The notes: a model not told the origin generated them from the sequence alone. Positions 16,638 to 25,327 are shown, numbered from the stretch's first letter. The stretch is DNA of 64,000 bases from JAEUJM01 sp041908445 (GCA_041908445.1 JAYRFK010000113.1:139087-203086), one strand, 5' to 3'. Translations and numbers: made by a program.

Positions 16638-17477
16638 ATGCGCTTCGGGATCACGATGTTCCCCACGGACCTGTCGATCGGACCGGTCCAGCTGGCCAGG
16701 GAGGCCGAGGCCCGCGGCCTCGACTCGATCTGGTTCCCCGAGCACACCCACATCCCGGTCAGCCGCCGCACGCCGGCGCCGGCCGGTGAGCCCCTCGCCG
16801 AGGAGTACAAGCGGTCGCTGGACCCGTTCGTGGCGATGGCCGCGGTGGTCGGCGCCACCGAGCGCATCCGGGTGGGCACCGGCATCGCCCTGGTCGCCCA
16901 GCGCGACCCCATCGTGATGGCCAAGGAGGTCGCCTCGCTCGACCTCGTCTCCGGCGGCCGGCTCGACCTCGGCATCGGCTTCGGGTGGAACGTGGAGGAG
17001 ATGGCCGACCACGGCGTCGACTACAAGCGCCGACGCGCCGTCGTGCGGGAGAAGGTGCTCGCCATGAAGGCGCTGTGGACCGAGGAGGAGGCCGGCTTCG
17101 AGGGCGAGTTCGTCCACTTCGAGCCGAGCTGGTCCTGGCCCAAGCCGGTGCAGCGACCCCACCCTCCGCTGCTCATCGGGGGCGGCGGCGGGCCCAAGCT
17201 GTTCGAGGCCATCGCCGACTACGCCGACGGCTGGATCCCCATCGGCGGTGCGGGCATGCGCGAGGCGCTGCCCGAGTTGCACAAGGCCATGGAGGCCGCC
17301 GGCCGTGACCCGGCCACGCTGCAGATCACGCCCTTCGGCTCGAAGCCCGAGCCCGGCAAGATCGAGTACTACGCCTCCCTCGGGGTCACCGAGGTCGTCT
17401 TCCGGGTGCCCCCGGTGCCGGCCGACGAGGCCCTGCCGGTGCTCGACCGGATCGTCGCTGTCCTCGAGGGTCTCTGA
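16638..17477 (+). CDS. F420-dependent LLM-class oxidoreductase
   Basis: A 279-residue TIM-barrel protein of the short LLM class. It opens MRFGITMFPTDLSIGP and carries LDSIWFPEHTHIP, RIRVGTGIALVAQRDP, SGGRLDLGIGFGWNVEEM and PHPPLLIGGGGGPKLFEAIADYADGW. That pattern, especially EHTHIP with GFGWNVEE, is typical of actinobacterial F420-dependent reductases. The substrate is unknown. A purine-rich GGCAGGA precedes the ATG. It is followed 36 nt later by the ECF sigma gene, which has its own probable promoter, so co-transcription is possible but not needed. Confidence 0.9.
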   Translation: MRFGITMFPTDLSIGPVQLAREAEARGLDSIWFPEHTHIPVSRRTPAPAGEPLAEEYKRSLDPFVAMAAVVGATERIRVGTGIALVAQRDPIVMAKEVASLDLVSGGRLDLGIGFGWNVEEMADHGVDYKRRRAVVREKVLAMKALWTEEEAGFEGEFVHFEPSWSWPKPVQRPHPPLLIGGGGGPKLFEAIADYADGWIPIGGAGMREALPELHKAMEAAGRDPATLQITPFGSKPEPGKIEYYASLGVTEVVFRVPPVPADEALPVLDRIVAVLEGL

Positions 17478-17513
17478 GCCGCGTCGAACGGGCGCGGCCT
17501 AGCCTCGCCCGCC

Positions 17514-18164
17514 GTGGAGGCCGACGGTCCGGGGCGTGACGAGGCGGTGCTGGTCGCGCGCCTGCGGGCGGGGGACGAGGCCGCCTTCCGGGCGCTGGTC
17601 GAGGAGCTCCACCCGGCGTTGCGGCGGGTGGCCCGGAACTACGTGCCGTCGGACGCCGTGGCCGACGAGGTCGTGCAGGAGACGTGGCTGGGCGTCCTGA
17701 ACGGCATCGACCGGTTCGAGGGCCGGTCGTCGGTGAAGACCTGGGTCTTCCGCATCCTGGTCAACCGCGCCAAGACCCGGGGTGAGCGGGAGCGCCGCAC
17801 CGTGCCGTTCGCCTCGGCCTTCGACCCGACCCGCGAGGTCGAGCCGCCCCTCGTCGACCCCGGCCGGTTCGAGCCCTGTGACCACCCGCTCGTCCCGGTC
17901 CACTGGGCGGCACCGCCGGACGACTGGCGGGGCGCGCCCGAGGCCCGGGTGGCCGCCGCCGAGACCCGGGCGGCGCTGACCGCCGCGCTCGACCGCCTGC
18001 CGCCGGCACAGCGCGAGGTCGTCACGCTGCGCGACGTGCACGGCTGGACCGGCGCCGAGGTCTGTAACGCCCTGGGCATCACCGAGACCAACCAGCGGGT
18101 GCTCCTGCACCGGGGCCGCACCCGGCTCCGCCAGGCCCTCGAGGACCTCCACCACCAGCCATGA
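17514..18164 (+). CDS. ECF-type RNA polymerase sigma factor
   Basis: A 216-residue sigma-70 family protein with only regions 2 and 4. Region 2 is around 25-90 (FRALVEELHPALRRVARNYV, VVQETWLGVLNGIDRFEG, VKTWVFRILVNRAK) and region 4 around 155-210 (ALDRLPPAQREVVTLRDVHGWTGAEVCNALGITETNQRVLLHRGR). It would direct polymerase to a small regulon under control of the anti-sigma gene that overlaps its end by 4 nt (ATGA). TAGCCT at 17500-17505, 8 nt before GTG, predicts a leaderless basal promoter. The Rieske-fusion genes follow on the same strand and are the obvious regulon candidates. Confidence 0.92.
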   Translation: MEADGPGRDEAVLVARLRAGDEAAFRALVEELHPALRRVARNYVPSDAVADEVVQETWLGVLNGIDRFEGRSSVKTWVFRILVNRAKTRGERERRTVPFASAFDPTREVEPPLVDPGRFEPCDHPLVPVHWAAPPDDWRGAPEARVAAAETRAALTAALDRLPPAQREVVTLRDVHGWTGAEVCNALGITETNQRVLLHRGRTRLRQALEDLHHQP

Positions 18165-18436
18165 CCCCCACCGACCCCCAGCCGCTCTCCTGCCCGGAGA
18201 TGGTCGAGCTCCTCACCGCGTACCTCGACGGTGCCCTGGACGACCCCGACCGGGTCAGCTTCGACGCCCACCTGGGCCTGTGCCCGGGCTGCGTCACCTA
18301 CCTCGAGCAGTTCCGCGAGACGGTCCGCGCCAGCGGCGCCCTCGCCGAGGCCGACGTGCCCCCCGCGGTCATGGACGAGCTCCTGGACACCTTCCGGGAC
18401 TGGCGCACCGGACGGTCGCCCTCGGGCGACCTGTAA
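18161..18436 (+). CDS. Zinc-finger anti-sigma factor
   Basis: A 91-residue soluble protein with the ZAS signature His-x3-Cys-x2-Cys in AHLGLCPGC. It is preceded by SCPEMVELLTAYLDGALDDPDR, the typical helix that wraps the sigma factor. It lacks a transmembrane segment, so it probably senses a cytoplasmic signal (redox or metabolite) rather than an envelope signal. Translation is coupled to the ECF gene by ATGA. It likely sequesters that sigma factor until the Zn-thiolate site or a partner changes. Confidence 0.88.
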   Translation: MTPTDPQPLSCPEMVELLTAYLDGALDDPDRVSFDAHLGLCPGCVTYLEQFRETVRASGALAEADVPPAVMDELLDTFRDWRTGRSPSGDL

Positions 18437-18530
18437 CGCCGCCGCCGGCGGCGGGACAGCACCACGCCGGACCGACGAGGCCGACGAGGCCGACGTCGCA
18501 GACGATGCAGACGACGCAGGGGAGCGACCG

Positions 18531-20195
18531 ATGGGGTTCGTGGAACGGGGGCGCAGCACCGCCCACCTGATGGGCAGCGGGGACCGCAACGAGGCCGACG
18601 GCTGGCTGGCGGTGTGCGAGCTGGCCGACATCGAGCCGGGGCGGGGCGTGGTGCGGCTGGTGAACGGCCTCGACCTCGCCATCCTGCGCGACGGCGACGG
18701 CTCGCCCGACGACGCCGTGTACGCCCTCGGCAACCTCTGCCCGCACCGGGGCGGCCAGCTCGGTGACGGCGCCGTCGTCGACGGCAAGGCCATCTGCCCG
18801 CTGCACACCTGGGACTTCGACCTGCGCACGGGGGTCTCCCCGTTCAACCCGGCCGACTCGGTGCCCACCTTCCCCGCCCGCGTGGTCGACGGGCGGGTCG
18901 AGGTCGACGCCTCGGCCGTGCCCCTCACCGCCCCCCGGCCGCCGGTGTACCTCGGGCCGTGGATCCGCCGGGGCGCCGACGACCGGGGCATGTACCTCGT
19001 GCACCACCTGGCCGAGGGCGCGGGCGCCTTCGTGGAGGCCATGGGCTCCGAGCGCAACGAGCCCGGCCACGACACCGGGCGGCGCTACCCGAGCTACGAC
19101 GACCTGGTCTTCCGGCCGGCGCAGGTGGCGAGCCTGCCCACCCTCGGCGACGTCCCCATCGACACCTCGACGGTGCTCGGCACCCGGTCGGCCCGGCCGC
19201 TCCGGCTCGACCTGCCGATCTTCGTGAGCCACATGTCGTTCGGCGCCCTCAGCGCCGAGGCCAAGGAGGCCCTCGCCCGCGGGTCCGCTGCCGCGGGCAC
19301 GGCCATCGCCTCGGGGGAGGGCGGCGCCCACCCGCGGGAGCGGGACAACGCCGCCCACTACATCTTCGAGATGGCGTCGGGGTACTTCGGCTGGACCGAG
19401 GAGAACATCGCCGCCGCAGACGCCATCGAGATCAAGTGCGGGCAGGGCGCCAAGCCCGGCCTCGGGGGCACCCTCCTCGGCCCCAAGGTCACCGAGGAGA
19501 TCGCCGCCATCCGTGGTGTCGCCCCGGGGACCGACGTGCACTCGCCGGCGCACTTCCCCGACATCAACTCCACCGAGGACCTCGCCCGCCGGGTGGCCGA
19601 GATCAAGGGGATCAACGGAGGCCGGCCGGTCGGCATCAAGTTCGCGGCCGGCCACGTGGAGGCCGACCTCGCCGCCGCGATCGAGGCCGGGGCCGACTGG
19701 GTCACCGTCGACGGCCTCGGCGGCGGTACCGGCGCCGCCCCCACCCACGTGAAGGACAACGTCGGCATCCCCTCGATCACCGGGCTGCACCGGGTCCGGC
19801 GGTGGCTCGACGAGCACGGCGTCGACGACGTGCAGGTGGTCGCCACCGGCGGCTTCCGGACCCCCGACGAGATGGCCAAGGCGCTCGCCCTCGGGGCCGA
19901 TGCGGTCGCCCTCGCCACCACCGCCCTCATGGCCATCGGGTGCCAGCAGTACCGGGCCTGCCACCGCGGCACCTGCCCGGTCGGTATCGCCACGCAGGAC
20001 CCGATGCGCCGCGACCGCCTCGACATCGACGAGTCGGCCCGCCGCCTCACGAACTTCCTGGTGCAGTGCACCGCACTCATGGCCGACTTCACCCGGGTCG
20101 TGGGCAAGACCCGCCTCGTCGACCTCGACCGCCACGACCTGGTCTCGCTCGACGCCCGTCTCGCCGATCGCTGCGACCTGGAGTACGCGTTCTGA
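18531..20195 (+). CDS. Rieske [2Fe-2S] domain fused to glutamate-synthase FMN/3Fe-4S domain
   Basis: A 554-residue two-domain redox protein. The N-terminal Rieske domain (about 20-130) has Cys70-x-His72 and Cys89-x2-His92 in CPHRGG and CPLHTWDF. The rest is a glutamate-synthase-like FMN barrel: SHMSFGALSAEAKEALARGS (233-252), GEGGAHPRER, CGQGAKPGLGG (303-313), VTVDGLGGGTGAAP (391-404), then the 3Fe-4S cysteines 471, 477 and 482 in CQQYRACHRGTCPVGIATQ. The glutaminase domain of true glutamate synthase is absent. It is probably an electron-transfer or reductive-amination module. Start ATG 18531 follows GGGGAG. Its stop overlaps the next ATG (TGATG), and the operon continues with a second Rieske fusion. 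Confidence 0.9.
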   Translation: MGFVERGRSTAHLMGSGDRNEADGWLAVCELADIEPGRGVVRLVNGLDLAILRDGDGSPDDAVYALGNLCPHRGGQLGDGAVVDGKAICPLHTWDFDLRTGVSPFNPADSVPTFPARVVDGRVEVDASAVPLTAPRPPVYLGPWIRRGADDRGMYLVHHLAEGAGAFVEAMGSERNEPGHDTGRRYPSYDDLVFRPAQVASLPTLGDVPIDTSTVLGTRSARPLRLDLPIFVSHMSFGALSAEAKEALARGSAAAGTAIASGEGGAHPRERDNAAHYIFEMASGYFGWTEENIAAADAIEIKCGQGAKPGLGGTLLGPKVTEEIAAIRGVAPGTDVHSPAHFPDINSTEDLARRVAEIKGINGGRPVGIKFAAGHVEADLAAAIEAGADWVTVDGLGGGTGAAPTHVKDNVGIPSITGLHRVRRWLDEHGVDDVQVVATGGFRTPDEMAKALALGADAVALATTALMAIGCQQYRACHRGTCPVGIATQDPMRRDRLDIDESARRLTNFLVQCTALMADFTRVVGKTRLVDLDRHDLVSLDARLADRCDLEYAF

Positions 20196-21208
20196 TGGCC
20201 GACGCCGCACGGCCCCGGCCCGCGCCCGGCCGTGACCCGCGGGCGGAGGCCGCCGCCCGCCTCGACGGCGAGCACCTGGCCCTCGTGTTGGAGCCCTCGC
20301 CGCCGGCGGTGGGCGAGCCGTGGTTCGCCGACGACCCGGTCGACCCCGGCCCGCTCGGCGACGGCTCGGACCTCCCGGTGGTGTCTCCCGTCGATGGGCG
20401 GGGCGACCACACCTGGGGCGACCTGTGCGCCGGCGACGACGACCTGGCGGCCTGGTGCGCCGACCGGGCCCTCGCCGCCTGGCGGCCCCTGCCGGCGCTC
20501 CCGCCGACCTACGTCGAGACCCGCCTGGCCCTGCACGCCGTGGCCGAGCACGTGTGCAGCCCGGCCCGCCACGCCGCCAACGGGAAGATCGGCCTGCGCT
20601 TCACCTTCCGGGGCTTCGGCACGCCCTTCTTCTGGGCGGGCGGCGACACCCGCCAGGTGCGGGTCGAGGGCGCCGCCCTCGTGGTCGAGGACGGTGGCGG
20701 CTCGCACCGCCATCCGCTCGCCACCCTGGCCGCGGCGGCGGACGTCGCCGGGGTGCCGCTCGGTGCGCCCACCGACGTGTTCACGCCGACGACCACGGCC
20801 GACCCGGATGCGACCCTGGCCGTGGATCCGGCGTCCGCGGCGGTCGTGGGGGAGTGGTTCGGGGTCGCGGCCGCCGCCCTCGAGCAACTGCGGGCCGACG
20901 CGCCGGCGGACCCGCCCGCGCGGGTGCAGCTCTGGCCCGAGCACTTCGACCTCGCCACCGACCTCGGCGACCAGGCGGCCGGCACCCGGGTGACCTTCGG
21001 TGCCTCGCCGGGCGACGCCGCCGAGCCCGAGCCCTACCTGTACGTGCTGCCCTGGGCCGAGGTCGAGCGGGGCGGGTTCTGGAGCGCCGAGTCCTTCACG
21101 GGGGCGCTGCTCCCGTACCGCGAGATCCTCGGGGTCGAGCACCCTCGCGACGCCGTCCTGGCCTTCTTCCGCCAGGGCCTCGCCGCCGTCGATGGAAGGG
21201 AGGCATGA
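20195..21208 (+). CDS. Protein of unknown function coupled to two Rieske-fusion enzymes
   Basis: 337 residues, no family I can name. The N-terminal 30 residues are Ala/Arg/Pro-rich. Marked segments are HVCSPARHAANGKIGLRF (residues ~123-140), FGTPFFW, VQLWPEHFDLATDLG and a final YLYVLPWAEVERGGFWSAESFTGA. It has no transmembrane helix, signal peptide or clustered Cys for an Fe-S centre (one Cys in HVCSP). It overlaps both neighbours (TGATG at 20193-20197 and ATGA at 21205-21208), so it is made in fixed ratio with them and may be a subunit or maturation factor. Confidence 0.85.
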   Translation: MADAARPRPAPGRDPRAEAAARLDGEHLALVLEPSPPAVGEPWFADDPVDPGPLGDGSDLPVVSPVDGRGDHTWGDLCAGDDDLAAWCADRALAAWRPLPALPPTYVETRLALHAVAEHVCSPARHAANGKIGLRFTFRGFGTPFFWAGGDTRQVRVEGAALVVEDGGGSHRHPLATLAAAADVAGVPLGAPTDVFTPTTTADPDATLAVDPASAAVVGEWFGVAAAALEQLRADAPADPPARVQLWPEHFDLATDLGDQAAGTRVTFGASPGDAAEPEPYLYVLPWAEVERGGFWSAESFTGALLPYREILGVEHPRDAVLAFFRQGLAAVDGREA

Positions 21209-23256
21209 ACGTGCCAGATGACGTGACGCCGACGCCCGACGCTGCGGAGCGGAGCGGAGCAGCCGCACCCGCTGGACCCGGATCCCGAAGGGGCGCCGAC
21301 GGAGGAGGCGCAGGCCAGCAGGTGTGGGTTCGGACCGACGTGCCCGACCTCGACGTCGGCCGGGTCACGACGGTGGTCGTCGGCGACCGGGCCGTCGCGG
21401 TGACCCGCACCGAGGACGGCTGGGGCGCGCTCGACAACCACTGCCCGCACCAGGGCGGCCCCCTCGGCGACGGCCAACTCGAGGGCGGCTACCTGATCTG
21501 CCCCTGGCACGCGTACGAGTACCACCCGTGCACGGGTCGGCCGCCCGCCGGGTTCAGCGACGGGGCCACCGCCTACGCGGTCGAGGAGCGCGAGGACGGC
21601 CTCTGGGTCGAGGTCCCGGCCGTGGTCGACGAGCCGACGCTCATGGACCAGATGGTCGACGTCATGTGCGAGTGGGGCGTCGACACCGTCTTCGGCATGG
21701 TCGGGCACTCCAACCTCGGCCTGGCCGAGGCGCTGCGCAAGGCCGAGGCCGACGGGCGCCTGCGGTTCTTCGGCATCCGCCACGAGGGCGCCGGCGCGTT
21801 CGCGGCGTCGGGCTTCGCCAAGCTCACCGGCCGGCCGGCGGCGTGCTTCACCATCGCCGGCCCGGGCGCCACCAACCTGCTGACGGGCCTGTGGGACGCC
21901 AAGGTCGACCGGGTGCCGATCCTGGCCCTGACCGGCCAGGTGCAGACCCAGGTGCTCGGCCCGGGTGCGTTCCAGGAGGTGCCGCTCGCCGAGGCATTCT
22001 CGGCCGTGGCCGAGTGGAGCCAGACCGTGCTCTCGCCGTCCAACGGCAGCGAGCTCATGGCGCTCGCGCTCAAGCACGCCGAGGTCAACCGGGACGTCGC
22101 CCACCTGATCTTCCCGGACGACGTCCAGGACCTCCCCGGGCGCGACGACCCGCCCGCGCGCCCGAGGGCCGGACGGGTGGCGGCGACCGGTATCGCCCCG
22201 CCTGCCGACGACTTGGCGCGGGCCGTCGCCCTGCTCGAGGGCGCCGAGCGGCCGGCCATCGTCGCCGGCAACGGGGCCCGCCCCTTCCGGGAGCAGGTGA
22301 TCGCCCTCGCCGAGCAGCTCGACGCCCCGGTGATCACCACCTTCAAGGCCAAGGGCCTCCTGCCCGACGACCACCCGCTGGCGTGCGGCGTGCTGGGCCG
22401 CTCGGGCATCCCGGTGGCGTCGATGACCATGGGGCGCAGCGATGCCCTGCTCGTGCTCGGCGCCTCGTTCTCGAACCACACCGGCATCGCCACCTACGTG
22501 CCGACCATCCAGGTCGACCTCGACCGCATGAACCTCGGCAAGTTCCACCCCGTCGACGTGCCGCTGTGGGGCGAGCTCGGCCGCACCCTCGAGCTCCTCG
22601 CCGCGGCCCTGCCCGCACGCGAGCGCCCCGAGCTGCGGGCCGCGGTGGCGGGCCGGTGGGCGCGGTGGCGGGCCGAGAAGGCGAAGCGCCGTGACCTCGT
22701 CGACGGCAAGGGCCGGCTGCACCCGGCGCTGATCTTCGACGTGCTCGGCGACCTCGTCCCCGACGACGCCGCGATCTGCTGCGACGTGGGCAACAACACC
22801 TACTCGTTCGGCCACTTCTTCGAGTGCCGCGGTCGCCAGGACGTGATCATGTCCGGCTACCTCGGCTCGATCGGCTTCGGGTTCGCCTCGGCCATGGGCG
22901 CCTGGGCGGCGACGTGGGGGACCGGCCGCAAGGTCGTCTCGATCTCGGGCGACGGCGGCTTCGGGCAGTACCTGGCCGACTTCACGACCGCAGTGAAGTA
23001 CGGCATGGGCATCACCCACGTGCTGCTCGACAACGGCGAGCTGGCCAAGATCAGCCGCGAGCAGGTCGCGGCCATCCACCCCGTGTGGCAGACCTCGCTC
23101 GTGAACCCCGACTTCGCCGACTACGCACGGCTCTGCGGCGGCGAGGGGTTCTCGGTGCGGACGGCCGACGAGCTGCGGCCGGCCCTCGAGGCGGCGATGG
23201 CGATCACCGACCGCCCGTCGCTGGTCGCGATCCAGTCCTCCAACCGCGACGTGTAG
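21205..23256 (+). CDS. Rieske [2Fe-2S] domain fused to ThDP-dependent (pyruvate-oxidase-like) enzyme
   Basis: A 683-residue fusion. A disordered Pro/Gly/Ala-rich N-terminus (1-38) leads to a Rieske domain with Cys80, His82, Cys99 and His102. From about 145 it is a full ThDP enzyme: the PYR domain has the activating Glu194 in RHEGAGAFAASG, the central domain spans about 335-480, and the PP domain has GDG at 582-584 and Asn610 (the GDG-to-N spacing of the ThDP/Mg site). The family includes pyruvate oxidase, acetolactate synthase and oxalyl/benzoylformate decarboxylases; key FAD contacts are not obvious, so the Rieske centre may take electrons directly. It ends the coupled ECF/anti-sigma operon; the hairpin at 23309 follows. 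Confidence 0.9.
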   Translation: MNVPDDVTPTPDAAERSGAAAPAGPGSRRGADGGGAGQQVWVRTDVPDLDVGRVTTVVVGDRAVAVTRTEDGWGALDNHCPHQGGPLGDGQLEGGYLICPWHAYEYHPCTGRPPAGFSDGATAYAVEEREDGLWVEVPAVVDEPTLMDQMVDVMCEWGVDTVFGMVGHSNLGLAEALRKAEADGRLRFFGIRHEGAGAFAASGFAKLTGRPAACFTIAGPGATNLLTGLWDAKVDRVPILALTGQVQTQVLGPGAFQEVPLAEAFSAVAEWSQTVLSPSNGSELMALALKHAEVNRDVAHLIFPDDVQDLPGRDDPPARPRAGRVAATGIAPPADDLARAVALLEGAERPAIVAGNGARPFREQVIALAEQLDAPVITTFKAKGLLPDDHPLACGVLGRSGIPVASMTMGRSDALLVLGASFSNHTGIATYVPTIQVDLDRMNLGKFHPVDVPLWGELGRTLELLAAALPARERPELRAAVAGRWARWRAEKAKRRDLVDGKGRLHPALIFDVLGDLVPDDAAICCDVGNNTYSFGHFFECRGRQDVIMSGYLGSIGFGFASAMGAWAATWGTGRKVVSISGDGGFGQYLADFTTAVKYGMGITHVLLDNGELAKISREQVAAIHPVWQTSLVNPDFADYARLCGGEGFSVRTADELRPALEAAMAITDRPSLVAIQSSNRDV

Positions 23257-23308
23257 GGGCGTCCAAGGGCCGGATCGCGGCCTGGACCCCGGGACGGGGG
23301 TGACCGGC

Positions 23309-23357
23309 GTTCTGGCGTCGGCGATGCCCGCGTGGCGGGCGGGATCGACGCCAGAAC
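23309..23357. terminator. Stem with internal loop, GTTCTGGCGTCG base
   Basis: A 12-bp outer stem (GTTCTGGCGTCG with CGACGCCAGAAC), a 6-nt internal loop on each side and a 5-bp apical stem CCCGC-GTG-GCGGG. It lies between convergent stops at 23256 and 23380. The outer stem and layout match the hairpin at 40581-40631. Confidence 0.7.
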
Positions 23358-23379
23358 AGAAGGTCGGGAGGGCGCCGGG

Positions 23380-24312
23380 TCAGGCGGTGCCGAAGGCCGC
23401 CGCGAGGGCGCGGGCGGCCTCGACCTCGGCCTCGGCGGCGCGCTCGCTGAACGCGGTCATCGACAGGAAGCCGTGGATGAGGCCGTCGTAGCGGGAGATC
23501 GTGGTGGGCACCCCCGCCGCCGCGAGGCGCCGGCCGTAGGCCTCGCCCTCGTCGCGGAGCGGGTCGAACTCGGCGGTCAGCACGAGCGCCGGCGGCAGGC
23601 CGGCCAGGTCGGCGGCCTTCAGGGGCGCGGCCCGGGGGTCGTCCCGCTCGGCGGGGTCGGTGTAGTGGTCGTAGAACCACCGCATCATCTCGGCGGTGAG
23701 CAGGTAGCCCTCGGCGTTCTCGACCATCGACGGGGTCGTGGGGTCGAAGTCCGTGACCGGGTACACGAGCAGCTGGAAGCACAGCTCGGGGCCACCCTCG
23801 TCGCGGGCCAGCAGCGCGACCACCGCCGCGAGGTTGCCGCCTGCACTGTCCCCGCCGACGGCGACGCGACCGGCGTCGACGCCCAGCTCCGCGGCATGCT
23901 GGACCGCCCAGGCCAGTGCCGCCCAACAGTCGTCCAGGCCGGCGGGGAACGGGTGTTCGGGGGCGAGGCGGTAGTCCACCGAGACGACGACGCAGCCGGC
24001 CCCGAGGCAGAGGGATCGGCAGATCGGGTCGGCGTCCTCGAGGTCGCCCAGCACCCAACCCCCGCCGTGGAACCAGACGAACAGCGGGAACGGGCCGTCA
24101 CCCTCCGGCGGGGTGTAGGTGCGCACCGGCACGTCACCGGCGGGGCCGGAGACGGTGCGATCGGCGATCACGGGGCCCTCGTCCACGCGGGCGCCGGCCC
24201 GCAGGTTGGCCATCAGGGCCCGGGCGCTGACCGGGTCGAGCGAGGTGATGGGCGGGGCGCCGCTCGAGGCGAGCAGTTCGAGGAGGGGCTGGAGCTGGGC
24301 GTCGACGGGCAC
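23380..24312 (-). CDS. Alpha/beta hydrolase, hormone-sensitive-lipase family
   Basis: A 310-residue esterase. Family marks: oxyanion HGGGW, YRLAPEHPFPAGLDDCWAAL, nucleophile motif GDSAGGNLAA, acid in DPLRDEG and catalytic His in IHGF. It would hydrolyse short to medium acyl esters. The GTG at 24312 gives an N-terminus (VPVDAQLQPLLELLASSG) like that of related actinobacterial esterases; no strong Shine-Dalgarno is seen. It follows the ArsC gene by 14 nt on the same strand, so the two are likely co-transcribed. It converges with the Rieske-ThDP gene. Confidence 0.9.
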   Translation of the reverse strand: MPVDAQLQPLLELLASSGAPPITSLDPVSARALMANLRAGARVDEGPVIADRTVSGPAGDVPVRTYTPPEGDGPFPLFVWFHGGGWVLGDLEDADPICRSLCLGAGCVVVSVDYRLAPEHPFPAGLDDCWAALAWAVQHAAELGVDAGRVAVGGDSAGGNLAAVVALLARDEGGPELCFQLLVYPVTDFDPTTPSMVENAEGYLLTAEMMRWFYDHYTDPAERDDPRAAPLKAADLAGLPPALVLTAEFDPLRDEGEAYGRRLAAAGVPTTISRYDGLIHGFLSMTAFSERAAEAEVEAARALAAAFGTA

Positions 24313-24326
24313 GGCGATCGTTCCGT

Positions 24327-24683
24327 TCAGTCGAGGAGCTCGAGCACGCGCTCCGGCGGACGGCCGATGACGGCCCGGTCGCCGCGCACGATCACCGGGC
24401 GCTCCATGAGGATCCCGTGCTCGGTGAGCAGGTCCACGACCGCCTCGGCGGACTGGTAGTCGGCGATGTCGAGGCCGAGCTCCTTGAAGTTCTGGTCCCG
24501 CCGCACCAGGGCCTGCGGCTCGTCCGGCACGAGGGCGACGATGCGCTCGATCGTGGCCCGGTCGAGGGGCTCGGCCTTGTAGTTCACGACGGTCGCGTCG
24601 GCGCCCTGCTCCTGGAGGATCTCGAGCGCGCCGCGGGACTTGCTGCACGAGGGGTTGTGGTAGATCACGATCTCGTCGGCCAT
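24327..24683 (-). CDS. arsC: ArsC-family (thioredoxin-fold) reductase
   Basis: A 118-residue protein of the glutaredoxin-linked ArsC/Spx fold. Cys13 in YHNPSCSKSRGAL is the catalytic thiol, and RPVIVRGDRAVIGRPPE matches the C-terminal arsenate-binding segment. It should reduce arsenate to arsenite with a small thiol donor, although some homologues have other roles. No arsR, arsenite pump or acr3 gene is near, so an isolated function is possible. Divergent from the KstR-like gene across a 65-bp gap that holds the 24727 operator. Confidence 0.85.
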   Translation of the reverse strand: MADEIVIYHNPSCSKSRGALEILQEQGADATVVNYKAEPLDRATIERIVALVPDEPQALVRRDQNFKELGLDIADYQSAEAVVDLLTEHGILMERPVIVRGDRAVIGRPPERVLELLD

Positions 24684-24726
24684 GGTGGGGACGGTAGTGG
24701 GTCGGCGCCGCTTGACGGGCCGAGAC

Positions 24727-24740
24727 GAGAACGTGTTCTC
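24727..24740. promoter_or_regulatory. KstR-type box before the KstR-like gene (GAGAACGTGTTCTC)
   Basis: Six-base arms GAGAAC and GTTCTC around GT, a perfect inverted repeat with the AACNNGTT core of the KstR motif. It ends 8 nt before the GTG of the TetR gene at 24749, and a TTGACG -35 candidate is at 24712-24717. This predicts autorepression. The box at 26226 has the same 8-nt spacing to its gene. Confidence 0.75.
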
Positions 24741-24748
24741 TTTGGCCG

Positions 24749-25327
24749 GTGAGCGGCGAGATGTTGACGGTGAGCCAGGCGGCTCGCCGCGAGCGGGTGA
24801 TCGCCGCGGCCATGAAGCTGGGCGCCAAGGGCGGCTACGACGCGGTCCAGATGCGCGATGTCGCGACGACCGCCGGCGTGGCCCTCGGGACGATCTACCG
24901 GTACTTCAGCTCCAAGGACCACCTGCTCGCCGCGGGCATGGTCGACTGGTCGAAGGAGCTCGAGGCACGCGTCACCGACCAGCCGCCGGCGGCCGGCACC
25001 GCGGCGGACCGCGTGGTGGCCGTCATCCGTGGCGTCACCGCCGGCATGGAGCAGCAGCCGAAGCTGGCGGCCGCGCTCGTGAGCGCCCTGCGGGCCAACG
25101 ACCCGGCCGTGGTCGAGTGCCAGCGGGAGATCACCGGGACGATCATGGCGGTGCTCGCCGCGCCGCTCCCCGACCTCCCGGAGCCCGAGCGCGACGGCGT
25201 CGTGCGTGTGCTCGCCCATGTCTGGAACTCGACCAACCTCGGGTGGGTCAACGGCTGGCTCACGGTCAGCCAGGTCGGCGACGACCTCGAGCAGGCCGCC
25301 CGCCTGCTCCTGCGCGACACGCCGTAG
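24749..25327 (+). CDS. kstR: TetR-family regulator, KstR-like
   Basis: A 192-residue TetR regulator. The helix-turn-helix region KGGYDAVQMRDVATTAGVA and GTIYRYFSSKDHLL (residues 28-60) is close to what I recall of mycobacterial KstR, as are the C-terminal HVWNSTNLGWVNGWL and LEQAARLLL. KstR represses cholesterol-uptake and catabolism genes and is released by a cholestenoate-CoA-type ligand. A perfect KstR-type box lies 8 nt before the start, and the igr-like operon begins 0.9 kb downstream behind a second box. The symbol is assigned by resemblance. GTG 24749 or ATG 24761 could be the start; the N-terminus before residue 10 is not conserved. Confidence 0.82.
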   Translation: MSGEMLTVSQAARRERVIAAAMKLGAKGGYDAVQMRDVATTAGVALGTIYRYFSSKDHLLAAGMVDWSKELEARVTDQPPAAGTAADRVVAVIRGVTAGMEQQPKLAAALVSALRANDPAVVECQREITGTIMAVLAAPLPDLPEPERDGVVRVLAHVWNSTNLGWVNGWLTVSQVGDDLEQAARLLLRDTP

